Below are positions 14,918 to 23,462 of a DNA stretch of 49,849 bases, piece after piece. Under the pieces are notes generated by a model that searched no databases, had not been told where the DNA came from, and saw nothing but the letters and a program-made list of their open reading frames with translations. Location: positions 1-49,849 of the forward strand of contig CAJFVQ010000013.1 in assembly GCA_904420535.1 (NCBI GenBank). The letters run 5' to 3'. Numbering within the stretch: the first letter of the stretch is position 1; each line of letters starts with the position of its first letter. The DNA is from Candidatus Cryptoclostridium obscurum (GTDB lineage: Bacteria > Bacillota > Dehalobacteriia > UBA7702). Made by a program: the position numbers and the translations under genes.

Positions 14918-16482
14918 CAGGACTCACCTCCTTCTTTCGGGGTAAGCGCATCGCCACGACTGCTATAATGGGTATGGAGTAGCTCATGGGCGATTTCACT
15001 ACAGGGTTCCCCAAGGAAGTCATTGTAAGCAGTTTGGATTTCCGTGTTCTCATGGCTGGTGCGTTTATTCTCGGCCATGGTACTGTCACGGTGATAGAGA
15101 GAGTCAATCCGTTTTTCCCGCATGGAATTGTCGGGAGGCACTGTTGTTTTGGGCTGACCGCCGCCGGCAATACACCCGCCGGGGCAAGACATGATTTCAA
15201 TAAAATGATAATCAGCCTCTCCTGCCCGCACTCTATCGCAAAGGGTACGAGCCGCAGACAAACTGCTGGCCACAGCCACACGTACCTCCCCAAAACCGGG
15301 GACATTCACCGAAGCCTCTTTGATAGAATCAAGGCCGCGAACCGGCTGTAAATTCAGAAGTCCCGATGGGGGTTCCTCTCCGGCCACTACATAGTAAGCA
15401 GTTCGAATGGCGGCTTCCATGACACCGCCGGTATTGCCAAAAATAACGCCAGCACCGGAACCTTCCCCCATAATGGGATCAAAGGATTCCTCTGGCAAAG
15501 AGGCAAAATCAATATTTTCCTCTTTGATAAAGTTTGCCAATTCCCTGGTACTGAGGACAAAATCAATGTCCCGCATATCGGGGAGATTATGATATTCTCC
15601 CGCCGCGTTGAATTCCGGACGGTTGGCCTCAAATTTTTTCGCAGTGCATGGCATAATGGCGACGCTAACAATCTTATTGGGATCGATCTTCTTCCTCGCC
15701 GCATAATAAGTTTTCGTCATAGCGCCTTGCATCTGCATGGGGGATTTGGCTGTTGATAAATGATCCATAAGATCGGGATAATAGTATTCCAAAAACTTCA
15801 CCCAACCGGGGCAACAAGACGTAAACTGAGGAAGTATCCCGTCTCCGGTAAGGCGTTGAACCAATTCCGTGCCTTCTTCCATGATAGTCAAATCGGCGCC
15901 GAAATTCGTATCCAAGACCGCGTCAAACCCCAAACGGCGCAGGGCGGCAACCATTTGCCCTTCCACCCAAGTCCCGGCGTCGTCACCGAATTCTTCCCCC
16001 AAACCAACGCGAATGGAAGGTGCTGTTTGCACCACCACAAATTTATTGGGATCATTGATGGCATCCCGCACCTGGTCGATTTGGCTTCGTTCCGTAATCG
16101 CGCCGCTAGGACAGTAGAGAGCGCACTGACCGCAATGAATACAGATAAACTCATCCTTAATTGGTAGTTCATAATAATCAAAAACCGATTGCACACGATC
16201 GCAGGCTTCCAAGCACTGACCGCAAAGAATACATTTTGTATCATCCCGAACAACAGCAATATTGTCGGGATCCAAGGGGACACGCCCCTTGACCTGGGCA
16301 GTCCAATTCCCTTCACTGCGATACTGCGTCGGCAACCAGCCGCCGTCGCCGCCGATCTCCTCAACAACGCCGCAACCGGATAAAGTCGCCATCGTACCTG
16401 CCACTGCCGCTACCCCCAGAAATTGGCGGCGTGTAATCTTTGGTACGTTTTTTTCTTTGTCGTTATGCTGATGCTCTTTCAC
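14917..16482 (-). CDS. Tat-exported [FeFe] hydrogenase, probable lipoprotein
   Basis: A 521-residue [FeFe] hydrogenase with a twin-arginine signal: TRRQFLG at residues 17-23, a hydrophobic stretch, then LSGC at 34-37, a good lipobox. The mature enzyme would face outside and could be lipid-anchored at Cys37. Two ferredoxin clusters follow (CILCGQCLEAC and CIHCGQCALYC); there is no [2Fe-2S] domain. H-cluster motifs are L1 TSCCPGW, L2 MPCTAKKFE and L3 EIMSCPGGCIAGGG. The start is GTG with AAGGAGG about 10 nt upstream. [FeFe] enzymes are usually cytoplasmic in Clostridia; Tat-linked ones with HybA/NrfD partners are a minority type. The HydE/F/G products encoded nearby should mature the enzyme before export. 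Confidence 0.93.
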   Translation of the reverse strand: MKEHQHNDKEKNVPKITRRQFLGVAAVAGTMATLSGCGVVEEIGGDGGWLPTQYRSEGNWTAQVKGRVPLDPDNIAVVRDDTKCILCGQCLEACDRVQSVFDYYELPIKDEFICIHCGQCALYCPSGAITERSQIDQVRDAINDPNKFVVVQTAPSIRVGLGEEFGDDAGTWVEGQMVAALRRLGFDAVLDTNFGADLTIMEEGTELVQRLTGDGILPQFTSCCPGWVKFLEYYYPDLMDHLSTAKSPMQMQGAMTKTYYAARKKIDPNKIVSVAIMPCTAKKFEANRPEFNAAGEYHNLPDMRDIDFVLSTRELANFIKEENIDFASLPEESFDPIMGEGSGAGVIFGNTGGVMEAAIRTAYYVVAGEEPPSGLLNLQPVRGLDSIKEASVNVPGFGEVRVAVASSLSAARTLCDRVRAGEADYHFIEIMSCPGGCIAGGGQPKTTVPPDNSMREKRIDSLYHRDSTMAENKRTSHENTEIQTAYNDFLGEPCSEIAHELLHTHYSSRGDALTPKEGGES

Positions 16483-16518
16483 GACATAGTTCCCTCCTTC
16501 CTGAAAAGGATTGATGGT

Positions 16519-16866
16519 TTACTTCTTCAACATTGTTTTACCTTTTTTTAAAGTTTTTAATGGTTCCATTTCTTTCTCAATGGATTTCAACGGTTCCATT
16601 TCCTTCTCCAGATTTTCCTTTACTTCGGCCAAGGGATTTGCTTTATTGATCTCTTCTTTGACATCAGACACAGCGTCTTTCACATCCCGAATTGGATGAT
16701 TGTCACCGTCACTGTTGACATAGGATTTGATGTCATAGATAAAATTTCTCCCTTTTTTCACTGCCCGCCCCAAAGAACGTGCCACTTTAGCCAGATCCTT
16801 AGGGCCTACGACAAGGAAAGCCACCAGTAGGATGATCAGCAGTTCAGAAAAACTAATGTTGAACAT
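16519..16866 (-). CDS. TatA/TatB-family translocase protein (TatB-like)
   Basis: A 115-residue protein with a short N-terminal helix (ELLIILLVAFLVVG) ending in VGPKDL, the glycine-proline hinge typical of TatB, then an amphipathic helix (AKVARSLGRAVKKGR) and a long charged tail. The tail holds two near-identical blocks of the form EKEMEPLKS/T around residues 88-105. The gene precedes the Tat-signal hydrogenase by 36 nt and follows metF by 15 nt. With tatA and tatC further down, this operon encodes a full three-component Tat system. Confidence 0.85.
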   Translation of the reverse strand: MFNISFSELLIILLVAFLVVGPKDLAKVARSLGRAVKKGRNFIYDIKSYVNSDGDNHPIRDVKDAVSDVKEEINKANPLAEVKENLEKEMEPLKSIEKEMEPLKTLKKGKTMLKK

Positions 16867-16881
16867 AACATCACCTTGCGT

Positions 16882-18453
16882 TTATGATTTCTTTTTCACC
16901 TTAGGAGGCACATAAGGTATACCTAAGCGATCGGCGTCATGGTCACGTCCCAAGAAATAATTGGGCCAAGAAGCCTGCTGATACAGGTTCCAATCACATG
17001 GCGCTACGGAGTATTCGCTTAATTCATGTTCCAATCCATAGCCTTTCAAACGGTTATACGCTTTGACGTATACACATTTCTTTTTGCCGGGATAAACCTC
17101 GCACCATCCGTCGCGGCTGCCACCGCAAGCGCCGTTGCGCTGGTTTTTAGGGCATTTTGACATGGGACAGGAATAAGCCACCTGGGTTAAAGCACAATCA
17201 CCGCAATCTTTACAGTCATAAAGGACTACTTTTGCCATATGTTCACAAAAATGATAAGGACGCATCCATACCGTGCCGTCAATCAATTTATAAAAGCCAC
17301 GCATAAAGTTGAACAGATTTCGTCCTGGCGTCATCATTAGCCAGTGGGTAAAATGAGAAAGATGATAAATGAATCCAACCTTCATTTCCAAATCATCAGG
17401 ATCAATTTCTGTTCGTTCCTCGCTGTTTAAACCGGTCTCTGGATCCTTTTTGTAATAATAGAAACCTTTCTTCATGGGATAATCAAAGTCTTCCACATAA
17501 GATTGCCAGTGATCTACATATTTTTCGCCTTCATCAAGAATATATTCCATCTGTTCGGGCTTCAAGCCATGGCCGCCGATATGCGCCCCGGCGAATCCCA
17601 TACCTTTCATAATGCCGTACATTTTGGCAGCGCGGATCAAACGCTGTTCCAGTCCTTTATCTTCGCTTTCCTTTTCTTTCTCTAGAGTTGCCACCAGTTC
17701 ATCTGTGACGACGCATCCGGGAATCCCATTGCGGTTCATCAATTTCGCGGTACCGAGAGGCAAAAGATAAATATTGCCGACCAAAGGAACATTGAGATTG
17801 TTCAATCTCATGAATTGTAGGACTTCGTGAAATTTGCGCATATCATACCCTAACTGGGTAATTACAAACTGGGCGCCGCCATCGCGGATTTTCTTCACCA
17901 GCTTATTATACTGGGCGATCTGTTCTGATTCCTGACTTTTGAAGGGAGATACAGCACAACCGTAAAAGAAATCAGTGGGCTGATTTGTTATTTTCCTGGG
18001 CCCCATTTCATATTCCAAGCCTTTGTTCATCTCTCCCAACAGGCCGCAACAGTGAATGGGATCGATATCAAAGACAGGCTTCGCCCGTCCTTCATATGCA
18101 TTGTTCACATAGTCACCAGTCATGACCAAAAGGTTTCTGATATTACTTCTGGCCATGGCATATAGCTGGCTTTCCATTTGTGTCCTGTTTTTATCTTTAC
18201 AGGTAAAGTGAACCAGAGGCTCAATCCCAATATCCAAAATCTCTTTCCCTAAATTTTCCGCCAAAATCGCGGGATTACCGCCGGGACAATCAGTGATCGT
18301 TATTGCGTGAATCCTGGGATCCTTCACCGCAATTTTCGCTGTGGCAATGGCTTCTTCTTGAGCCTTTTCTTTAGCGCCGCGACCGGGAACAATTTCCCAG
18401 GTCACAGAAAACGTACCGGGATCCAAAAGGGATTCTTTAAATCGATTAATCAT
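16882..18453 (-). CDS. metF: Methylenetetrahydrofolate reductase MetF fused to a MetV-like zinc/Fe-S domain
   Basis: A 523-residue protein. The first 300 or so residues form the MTHFR TIM barrel (TWEIVPGRG, ITDCPGGNP, LVMTGDYV, GGAQFVITQLGYD). The rest matches the MTHFR C-terminal domain found separately as MetV in acetogens, with a cysteine-rich block at about 414-460 (CKDCGDC, CPMSKC, CGG, WC, KKKC). Usual MetF is about 290-310 residues, so this is a natural MetF-MetV fusion. It interconverts methylene- and methyl-THF. ATG at 18453 has AAAGGAG 9 nt upstream; the frame is open further upstream into folD. The gene follows folD and precedes tatB in one run, which ties the C1 pathway to the exported hydrogenase. 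Confidence 0.92.
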   Translation of the reverse strand: MINRFKESLLDPGTFSVTWEIVPGRGAKEKAQEEAIATAKIAVKDPRIHAITITDCPGGNPAILAENLGKEILDIGIEPLVHFTCKDKNRTQMESQLYAMARSNIRNLLVMTGDYVNNAYEGRAKPVFDIDPIHCCGLLGEMNKGLEYEMGPRKITNQPTDFFYGCAVSPFKSQESEQIAQYNKLVKKIRDGGAQFVITQLGYDMRKFHEVLQFMRLNNLNVPLVGNIYLLPLGTAKLMNRNGIPGCVVTDELVATLEKEKESEDKGLEQRLIRAAKMYGIMKGMGFAGAHIGGHGLKPEQMEYILDEGEKYVDHWQSYVEDFDYPMKKGFYYYKKDPETGLNSEERTEIDPDDLEMKVGFIYHLSHFTHWLMMTPGRNLFNFMRGFYKLIDGTVWMRPYHFCEHMAKVVLYDCKDCGDCALTQVAYSCPMSKCPKNQRNGACGGSRDGWCEVYPGKKKCVYVKAYNRLKGYGLEHELSEYSVAPCDWNLYQQASWPNYFLGRDHDADRLGIPYVPPKVKKKS

Positions 18454-18484
18454 TGATATCAACTCCTTTACGGCAGATTCGCAA

Positions 18485-19342
18485 TTATTCTCCTGCTTTT
18501 TCTGCCGCCATGATAACATGTTTTGCCAATACGGAGGTTGTTACACTGCCAACACCACCAGGAACCGGGGTGATTGCATCTACAAGATCCTCTGCATAAG
18601 CGAAGTCCACATCACCGACGATTTTTGACGGATCCTTGGGATCCGCGTTAATGCCGACGTCGATCACCACCTGGCCGGGAGCCAAATGTTGTTCTCCGAC
18701 CAAATTTGCTTTCCCTGCTGCGGAGATCACGATTTCAGCGTTTTTACAGGGAGTTGACACATCCTTCGTAAAAATATGACAAACTGTCAACGTCGCAAAA
18801 CGGTTTAAAAGCAAGACAGATAATGGTTTCCCCACTACAGCCCCCCATCCCACCAAAGCGACACGGGCACTTTTTACTTCAATATTGTAATAATCCAAGA
18901 TTTCCATCACCGCCTGTGCAGTACATGGAGGGAATCCGTCGGCACTGCCATCGTAGACCAAACCGCTGTTAATGGTGGTCATGGCGTCCACGTCTTTTTC
19001 TGCTACCAAAGAATTGCAAACTCTGTCGTAATTAAGATGCTCGGGCAAAGGACGGAACAGCAATACGCCGTGAACGCTTTGATCCTGATTTAACTCTTCA
19101 ATCGCACCAATCAAAGTATCTTCAGCAACGTCCGCCGGTAAGATCACGTTTCTGACAGCAATGCCCAATGTTGACATTTTTTTTGTGGCGCCTCTTTCAT
19201 AGGCAATATCACTATCTTTTTCCCCCACGCGAACAATTGCCAACGTGGGTTGAATGTTTTTTCCCTTCAGCAGCTCAACTCTTTCCAAGAGGTCTTTTTG
19301 CAGAGCCGCGGCGACTTCTTTTCCCGATAATATCTTTGCCAT
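18485..19342 (-). CDS. folD: Bifunctional methylenetetrahydrofolate dehydrogenase/cyclohydrolase FolD
   Basis: A 285-residue FolD. Motifs: the catalytic region with tyrosine and lysine near 50-55 (AYERGATKK), QDQSVHGVLLFRPLP, KDVDAM, the nucleotide-binding VALVGWGAVVGKPLSVLL, and TPVPGGVGSVTTSVL at the end. LFRPLP replaces the common VQLPLP. It interconverts methylene-, methenyl- and formyl-THF. ATG at 19342 is better placed than the ATG at 19348 relative to AAGGAGG. Because fchA, a cyclohydrolase, is adjacent, FolD may mainly supply the dehydrogenase step. Confidence 0.95.
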   Translation of the reverse strand: MAKILSGKEVAAALQKDLLERVELLKGKNIQPTLAIVRVGEKDSDIAYERGATKKMSTLGIAVRNVILPADVAEDTLIGAIEELNQDQSVHGVLLFRPLPEHLNYDRVCNSLVAEKDVDAMTTINSGLVYDGSADGFPPCTAQAVMEILDYYNIEVKSARVALVGWGAVVGKPLSVLLLNRFATLTVCHIFTKDVSTPCKNAEIVISAAGKANLVGEQHLAPGQVVIDVGINADPKDPSKIVGDVDFAYAEDLVDAITPVPGGVGSVTTSVLAKHVIMAAEKAGE

Positions 19343-19361
19343 CGTCATATGCCTCCTTACC

Positions 19362-19991
19362 TTACCGTAATTGTTTTAAAACGGACTCATATATCATATC
19401 TGCTTTTTCGCTGTATTCCTGAGACATGGAAGAAGTTTTCTCATTCATGGCATCGGCAGTTCCCCGATTTTTCATGGTTTTCGTATTAATGTAAACATTC
19501 ATCGCAGCTCCCAGCAGCGCCGCTTTACAGCACAGCGCTCCCACGCCGACATCGCTGACCAAAAGGGGGTTGCCTTTCTTGAGATATTCCTCCAAATAAC
19601 CTATGGCTTTGCAACATTCTTCCATAATTTCCAAAGGCACCTTACAGGCATCTAAAGTCGCCTGTTCCATGACCCGCTCCTTCTCGCGGCGTTCTTCCTC
19701 CGTATTCTCTTTCATGGCATATGCCTTGGATAAAGGTTCAAATAGTACAGCATCTTCATCCATAAGCTCTAAAAGCCGTTTTTGTGTTTCGTCGCATTGA
19801 CGTTGCAGTTCAATAATATCCTCTTCCACCGCAACAAACTTCTTTTTTCCTTTGGTAAAACTCCCCACCATATTGCCGAGGGCGGTGCCCACGGCCCCTA
19901 CCAGAGCCGAGGCACCGCCGCCGCCAGGAACAGGAGTTTTGGCTGCCAATTCTGAAATTACTTGGCCAGAAGTCTTCTCTGCAAAACTCAT
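19362..19991 (-). CDS. fchA: Formimidoyl/methenyl-THF cyclohydrolase FchA
   Basis: A 209-residue helical protein of the formiminotransferase-cyclodeaminase family with the glycine-rich TPVPGGGGASALVGAVGTAL near the N terminus, used in folate binding. In acetogenic and related Clostridia, FchA hydrolyses methenyl-THF to formyl-THF; cyclodeaminase activity on formimino-THF is the alternative. ATG at 19991 follows GGAGG by 8 nt. It sits between fhs (31 nt) and folD (19 nt), the classical Wood-Ljungdahl methyl-branch order. Confidence 0.92.
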   Translation of the reverse strand: MSFAEKTSGQVISELAAKTPVPGGGGASALVGAVGTALGNMVGSFTKGKKKFVAVEEDIIELQRQCDETQKRLLELMDEDAVLFEPLSKAYAMKENTEEERREKERVMEQATLDACKVPLEIMEECCKAIGYLEEYLKKGNPLLVSDVGVGALCCKAALLGAAMNVYINTKTMKNRGTADAMNEKTSSMSQEYSEKADMIYESVLKQLR

Positions 19992-20022
19992 GAGTGTCCC
20001 CTCCATTCATCAGAAGAAATTA

Positions 20023-21780
20023 TCAGAACAAACCATGAACCTTACCAGTTTCGGGACAGATGTCCACTTTCATATAAGCCGGCCGTGAACTGGTACCGGG
20101 CATCAAAGAGATCGCGCCGGCCATGGGGCAAAGGAATCTAGCTCCTCCATAGACCAAGATGTCACGGATCGGAAGCTTCCAGCCCTTAGGAGCCCCTTTC
20201 AAGGTCGGGTCATGGGTAAGGCTTAAGTGTGTCTTAACCATCATTGTAGCATAATCATTATATTTGGGATCAGCTTCAAATTTCCTTGCTTTTTCCGCTG
20301 CCAAATCTGACCATTCCACGCCGTCAGCTCCATAAACTTCCCGGGCAATAAGATCAACCCGTTGACGCAACGGCATATCCATATCATAGAGGAATTTCAG
20401 ATCCACAGGATCTTTGCAAGCATCTAATACAGCATCGGCCAAATCCAAAGCGCCTTCGCCGCCATATTGCCAATGGGAAGATTTTGCACAGCGTACACCT
20501 AATTCGTCGCAAGTGCGGCGAATCAAATTGACTTCAGCGTCGGTATCGGTATAGAAACTGTTGATACAAACAACAGGATTAATTCCTGATTTTTTAATGG
20601 TATTGATATGGTGAATCAGGTTGCACAGCCCTTTTTCCAACAAACCAAGATTTTCTTTGGTATATTCGTCAGGCAAAGGACGTCCCGGTACCACAGCAGG
20701 GCCGCCGCCATGCATTTTCAAAGCGCGAACCGTGCATACAAGCACGGAGACATTGGGTTTCAACCCGGAAATACGGGATTTTACATTCCAGAATTTCTCA
20801 AAACCGATATCAGCGGCAAAACCACTTTCTGTTACATGATAATCAAACATCTTGAGGGATAAACGGTCACCGATGATTGAAGATTGGCCAATGGCAATAT
20901 TGGCAAATGGGCCGGCATGAACAAGACAAGGCTGATGTTCAACAGTATAGCAAAGAGTGGGATTAATGGTATTGCGCATCCAGGCAGTCATAGCGCCGTC
21001 TACCTGGAGATCTGCCGTTGTGACAGGATTTCCGTTTTTATCATAGGCGACAATGATTTCACTGATGCGTTTTCTGAGATCTTTGAGATCTCTGGCCACT
21101 GCCAATATTGCCATAAGCTCGGAACTTACAGAAATACCAAAACGGCTTTTCATTTGGAAACCATCCTTGGGACCGCCAATACCAATTTCGATATTGCGCA
21201 GACATTGAGCAGCAAAGTCGATCACCCAACCCATCTCTACTTTTTCAGGGTCGATATCCAAACGTTTCAAGCCGCGTTCGGCCAATTGCTCATCATCATA
21301 GTTCGCTTCATGCTGCATACGAGCGTTCAATGCAACCATTGCCAAATTATGGGCGTTGGTAATATCATTGATGTCGCCGGTCAATCCCAGGGAAAATTCT
21401 GTCATGGGAATCAAAAGCGCATTCCCACCACCGGCAGCGGTGCCTTTAATGTTCATGGTAGGCCCGCCGGACGGTTGACGCAAACATCCGCCTACGTTCA
21501 CACCGCGTTTGCCAAGACCTTCAATAATGCCTAAGGAGGTGGTGGACTTTCCTTCTCCCAAAGGAGTGGGAGTAATGGCAGTGACTTCGATAAATTTGCC
21601 GTCAGGACGATTCTTCAAACGATCCATAATTTTCAAAAAGTTCAATTTGGGGGTACGGCCATAAGGAATGATTTCCTCAGGCAATAATCCCATTTTTTCA
21701 CGAAACTCATCCACGGACGGTAAAACTTTCTCTGCTTCCTCGGCGATTTGCCAGTCTTTCATGATGGTAGGATCTAACAT
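20023..21780 (-). CDS. fhs: Formate-tetrahydrofolate ligase
   Basis: A 585-residue enzyme that makes 10-formyl-THF from formate, THF and ATP; the reverse direction yields formate and ATP. The P-loop [11 protein letters not shown] lies near residues 70-80, followed by the [20 protein letters not shown] block. [13 protein letters not shown] and the C-terminal PGTSSRPAY are also seen. It is somewhat longer than the usual 556-560 residues. It is the first gene of the ten-gene run, with a good promoter about 90 bp upstream and a LysR gene just before that. With folD, fchA and metF it completes the methyl branch between formate and methyl-THF. Confidence 0.96.
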   Translation of the reverse strand: MLDPTIMKDWQIAEEAEKVLPSVDEFREKMGLLPEEIIPYGRTPKLNFLKIMDRLKNRPDGKFIEVTAITPTPLGEGKSTTSLGIIEGLGKRGVNVGGCLRQPSGGPTMNIKGTAAGGGNALLIPMTEFSLGLTGDINDITNAHNLAMVALNARMQHEANYDDEQLAERGLKRLDIDPEKVEMGWVIDFAAQCLRNIEIGIGGPKDGFQMKSRFGISVSSELMAILAVARDLKDLRKRISEIIVAYDKNGNPVTTADLQVDGAMTAWMRNTINPTLCYTVEHQPCLVHAGPFANIAIGQSSIIGDRLSLKMFDYHVTESGFAADIGFEKFWNVKSRISGLKPNVSVLVCTVRALKMHGGGPAVVPGRPLPDEYTKENLGLLEKGLCNLIHHINTIKKSGINPVVCINSFYTDTDAEVNLIRRTCDELGVRCAKSSHWQYGGEGALDLADAVLDACKDPVDLKFLYDMDMPLRQRVDLIAREVYGADGVEWSDLAAEKARKFEADPKYNDYATMMVKTHLSLTHDPTLKGAPKGWKLPIRDILVYGGARFLCPMAGAISLMPGTSSRPAYMKVDICPETGKVHGLF

Positions 21781-21869
21781 TTTTTTCCCTCGCTTTCTTA
21801 AAATCCGATTCTCTCAGTTGTTTTCTCTCTCCTGAGTTCTTTTCCATAAAGAATAGTTTCCATGTTACC

Positions 21870-21899
21870 ATTCTAACAGAAGATGACTGAATTGTCTAA
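21870..21899 (-). promoter_or_regulatory. Sigma-A-type promoter of the fhs-tatC operon
   Basis: On the minus strand, TTAGAC (21899-21894) and TAGAAT (21875-21870) are separated by 18 nt. The leader to the fhs ATG is about 80 nt and contains a small CTCAG/CTGAG inverted repeat. No folate, ZTP or SAM riboswitch pattern was recognised in 21781-22014. Confidence 0.6.
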
Positions 21900-22014
21900 C
21901 AATTAAAACAAATGTAATCATCAAGGAAGCTAATTGTGATACTCTCAAGATTTGAATCGACCGAATAAAAAACGCGTCCTATTCAAGATCCTACACAAAT
22001 CATGTAAGAAATTT

Positions 22015-22923
22015 TCAAATATTTAGTTTTCCCTCTTTTTCAAATTCTTCAAAAATTTTTAGAAACACCTGTAACGAAGGATTTGGGTTTTCGGAAAGAT
22101 AGGCAATGGCATGGGAAATGTTAATTTCCACATCACTGTTAATATCAATAAACCGCAGATTTTCGTTTTGACTGTGTTTTGCATTGGGCGGAAGCAAGGT
22201 AACGCCCAACCCTACTTCCACCATAAGAAGCAGGGAATCCATATCCTGGGGAATATCGATCATATTGGGCTTAAAGCCCAGTTCCAAACAAAGGGTTTCC
22301 AGATGCAGCCGCATCTGTGGATAAAATTCTTCGTTAAGAACCAAAAAACGTTCATTGCTGAATGCCTGTACATCCACAATCTCTTCTGAGGCCAAAGGAT
22401 GCTCGTTATTTACCACTAAACATAAGTTGTGAGCAGCGTATTTCTTAATCACAAGCTGAGGAATATCTTTTACTTCACAAGGATGGCACACAATAACATC
22501 CAATTCTCCATCGCGTAACGATTGATATAAATCCACCAAATTTTTTCGAACGAGAACTATTTCTACTCTAGGATTGCGGCTGTGAAAAATTTTTAACAGT
22601 TGCGGCAAGAATCTCTTTTCTGTATAGGATAAAAAACCGATGCGCAAATGCCCCGTATAGTCCATGGACGCAACCGACCCCCAAAACACGGCATAATCAA
22701 ATTTGCGCAACAAATTTGTAGCTTCTTCCAGGAACACCTTGCCGCCGGGAGTTAACTCCACTCGGCGATTATTCCGATAAAACAGCTTGAATCCTAACTC
22801 CTCTTCCATTCTGGAAATATGCTGGCTCATAGCTGTCTGAGAAATAAAGCACTCCTGGGCTGCTTTGGTAAAATTCATATGTTTTGCAACGCTAACAAAG
22901 TATTTTAGACAACGTATATCCAT
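22015..22923 (-). CDS. LysR-family transcriptional regulator
   Basis: A 302-residue LysR regulator: N-terminal winged helix-turn-helix (residues 1-60, with FTKAAQECFISQTAMSQHI) and a two-lobed effector domain from about residue 90. It lies just upstream of the fhs operon on the same strand, with a 234-bp gap that holds the operon promoter, so that operon is its likely target. The effector is unknown. An inverted repeat overlaps its own promoter, consistent with autoregulation. Confidence 0.9.
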   Translation of the reverse strand: MDIRCLKYFVSVAKHMNFTKAAQECFISQTAMSQHISRMEEELGFKLFYRNNRRVELTPGGKVFLEEATNLLRKFDYAVFWGSVASMDYTGHLRIGFLSYTEKRFLPQLLKIFHSRNPRVEIVLVRKNLVDLYQSLRDGELDVIVCHPCEVKDIPQLVIKKYAAHNLCLVVNNEHPLASEEIVDVQAFSNERFLVLNEEFYPQMRLHLETLCLELGFKPNMIDIPQDMDSLLLMVEVGLGVTLLPPNAKHSQNENLRFIDINSDVEINISHAIAYLSENPNPSLQVFLKIFEEFEKEGKLNI

Positions 22924-23054
22924 AGGTCTCTCACCACTCTTCTCTCTTGGATTCCAATCTACTCCATCATCTCAATGATTCACTTCTCCAATAACAGAAA
23001 AGTTATTATTGCCTTTTCCAATCACACCCCCTTTTTCTTATGCTGTAATTTTAT

Positions 23055-23094
23055 TATATAGGATAAAAACTTGCGAAGTCTAATAGTTTTATCC
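23055..23094 (-). promoter_or_regulatory. Probable lysR promoter with overlapping inverted repeat
   Basis: On the minus strand TTAGAC (23083-23078) lies 17 nt from TATATA (23060-23055). An inverted repeat, GGATAAAAAC at 23061-23070 and GTTTTATCC at 23086-23094, spans the promoter and is a candidate regulator-binding site. The flanking stretches 22924-23054 and 23095-23340 hold no gene; they are AT-rich with nothing else I can name. Confidence 0.45.
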
Positions 23095-23340
23095 AATGGA
23101 ACCAGCACAAAGGGTAATTTGAGTGAAAGATTTTACACTTTTTATCGCACTTCGACAAAAAAGGACTTTTTTCTCCCCTTCCGGCATCTGGCTCAAGCAG
23201 GGATTTCTTTCCTATGACGATTCTTTATATATTCATTATTAAAAAATATATACAGAAAATTCTGACAAATTATTCCCATCATAAAATCACGGCAATCAAA
23301 ATCCCCCAATATAAAATGATATAAGAAAAGGCTTGCGTTG

Positions 23341-23375
23341 TATAAAGAGAAAATCCCTGTATAAGCAGAGATTTT
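23341..23375 (-). terminator. Terminator after hydF
   Basis: AAAATCCCTG (23350-23359) and CAGAGATTTT (23366-23375) form a 10-bp stem with one G-U pair or mismatch. On the minus strand it is followed by CTCTTTAT. It lies 88 bp beyond the hydF stop codon and would end the TM1266-hydE-hydG-hydF transcript. Confidence 0.6.
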
Positions 23376-23462
23376 GAAAAAAAGAGTTCAAGAAACCTTG
23401 ATACAAACACCTAAGATCCCAAGTGTTTTATCTATTATATCACATTTTTATAGAAAATGGCG

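Noticed and set aside
21781-22014. A ZTP or tetrahydrofolate riboswitch before fhs
   Set aside because: These are common before folate genes in Clostridia, but the leader of about 80 nt lacks their conserved motifs; only a promoter and a small inverted repeat are visible.
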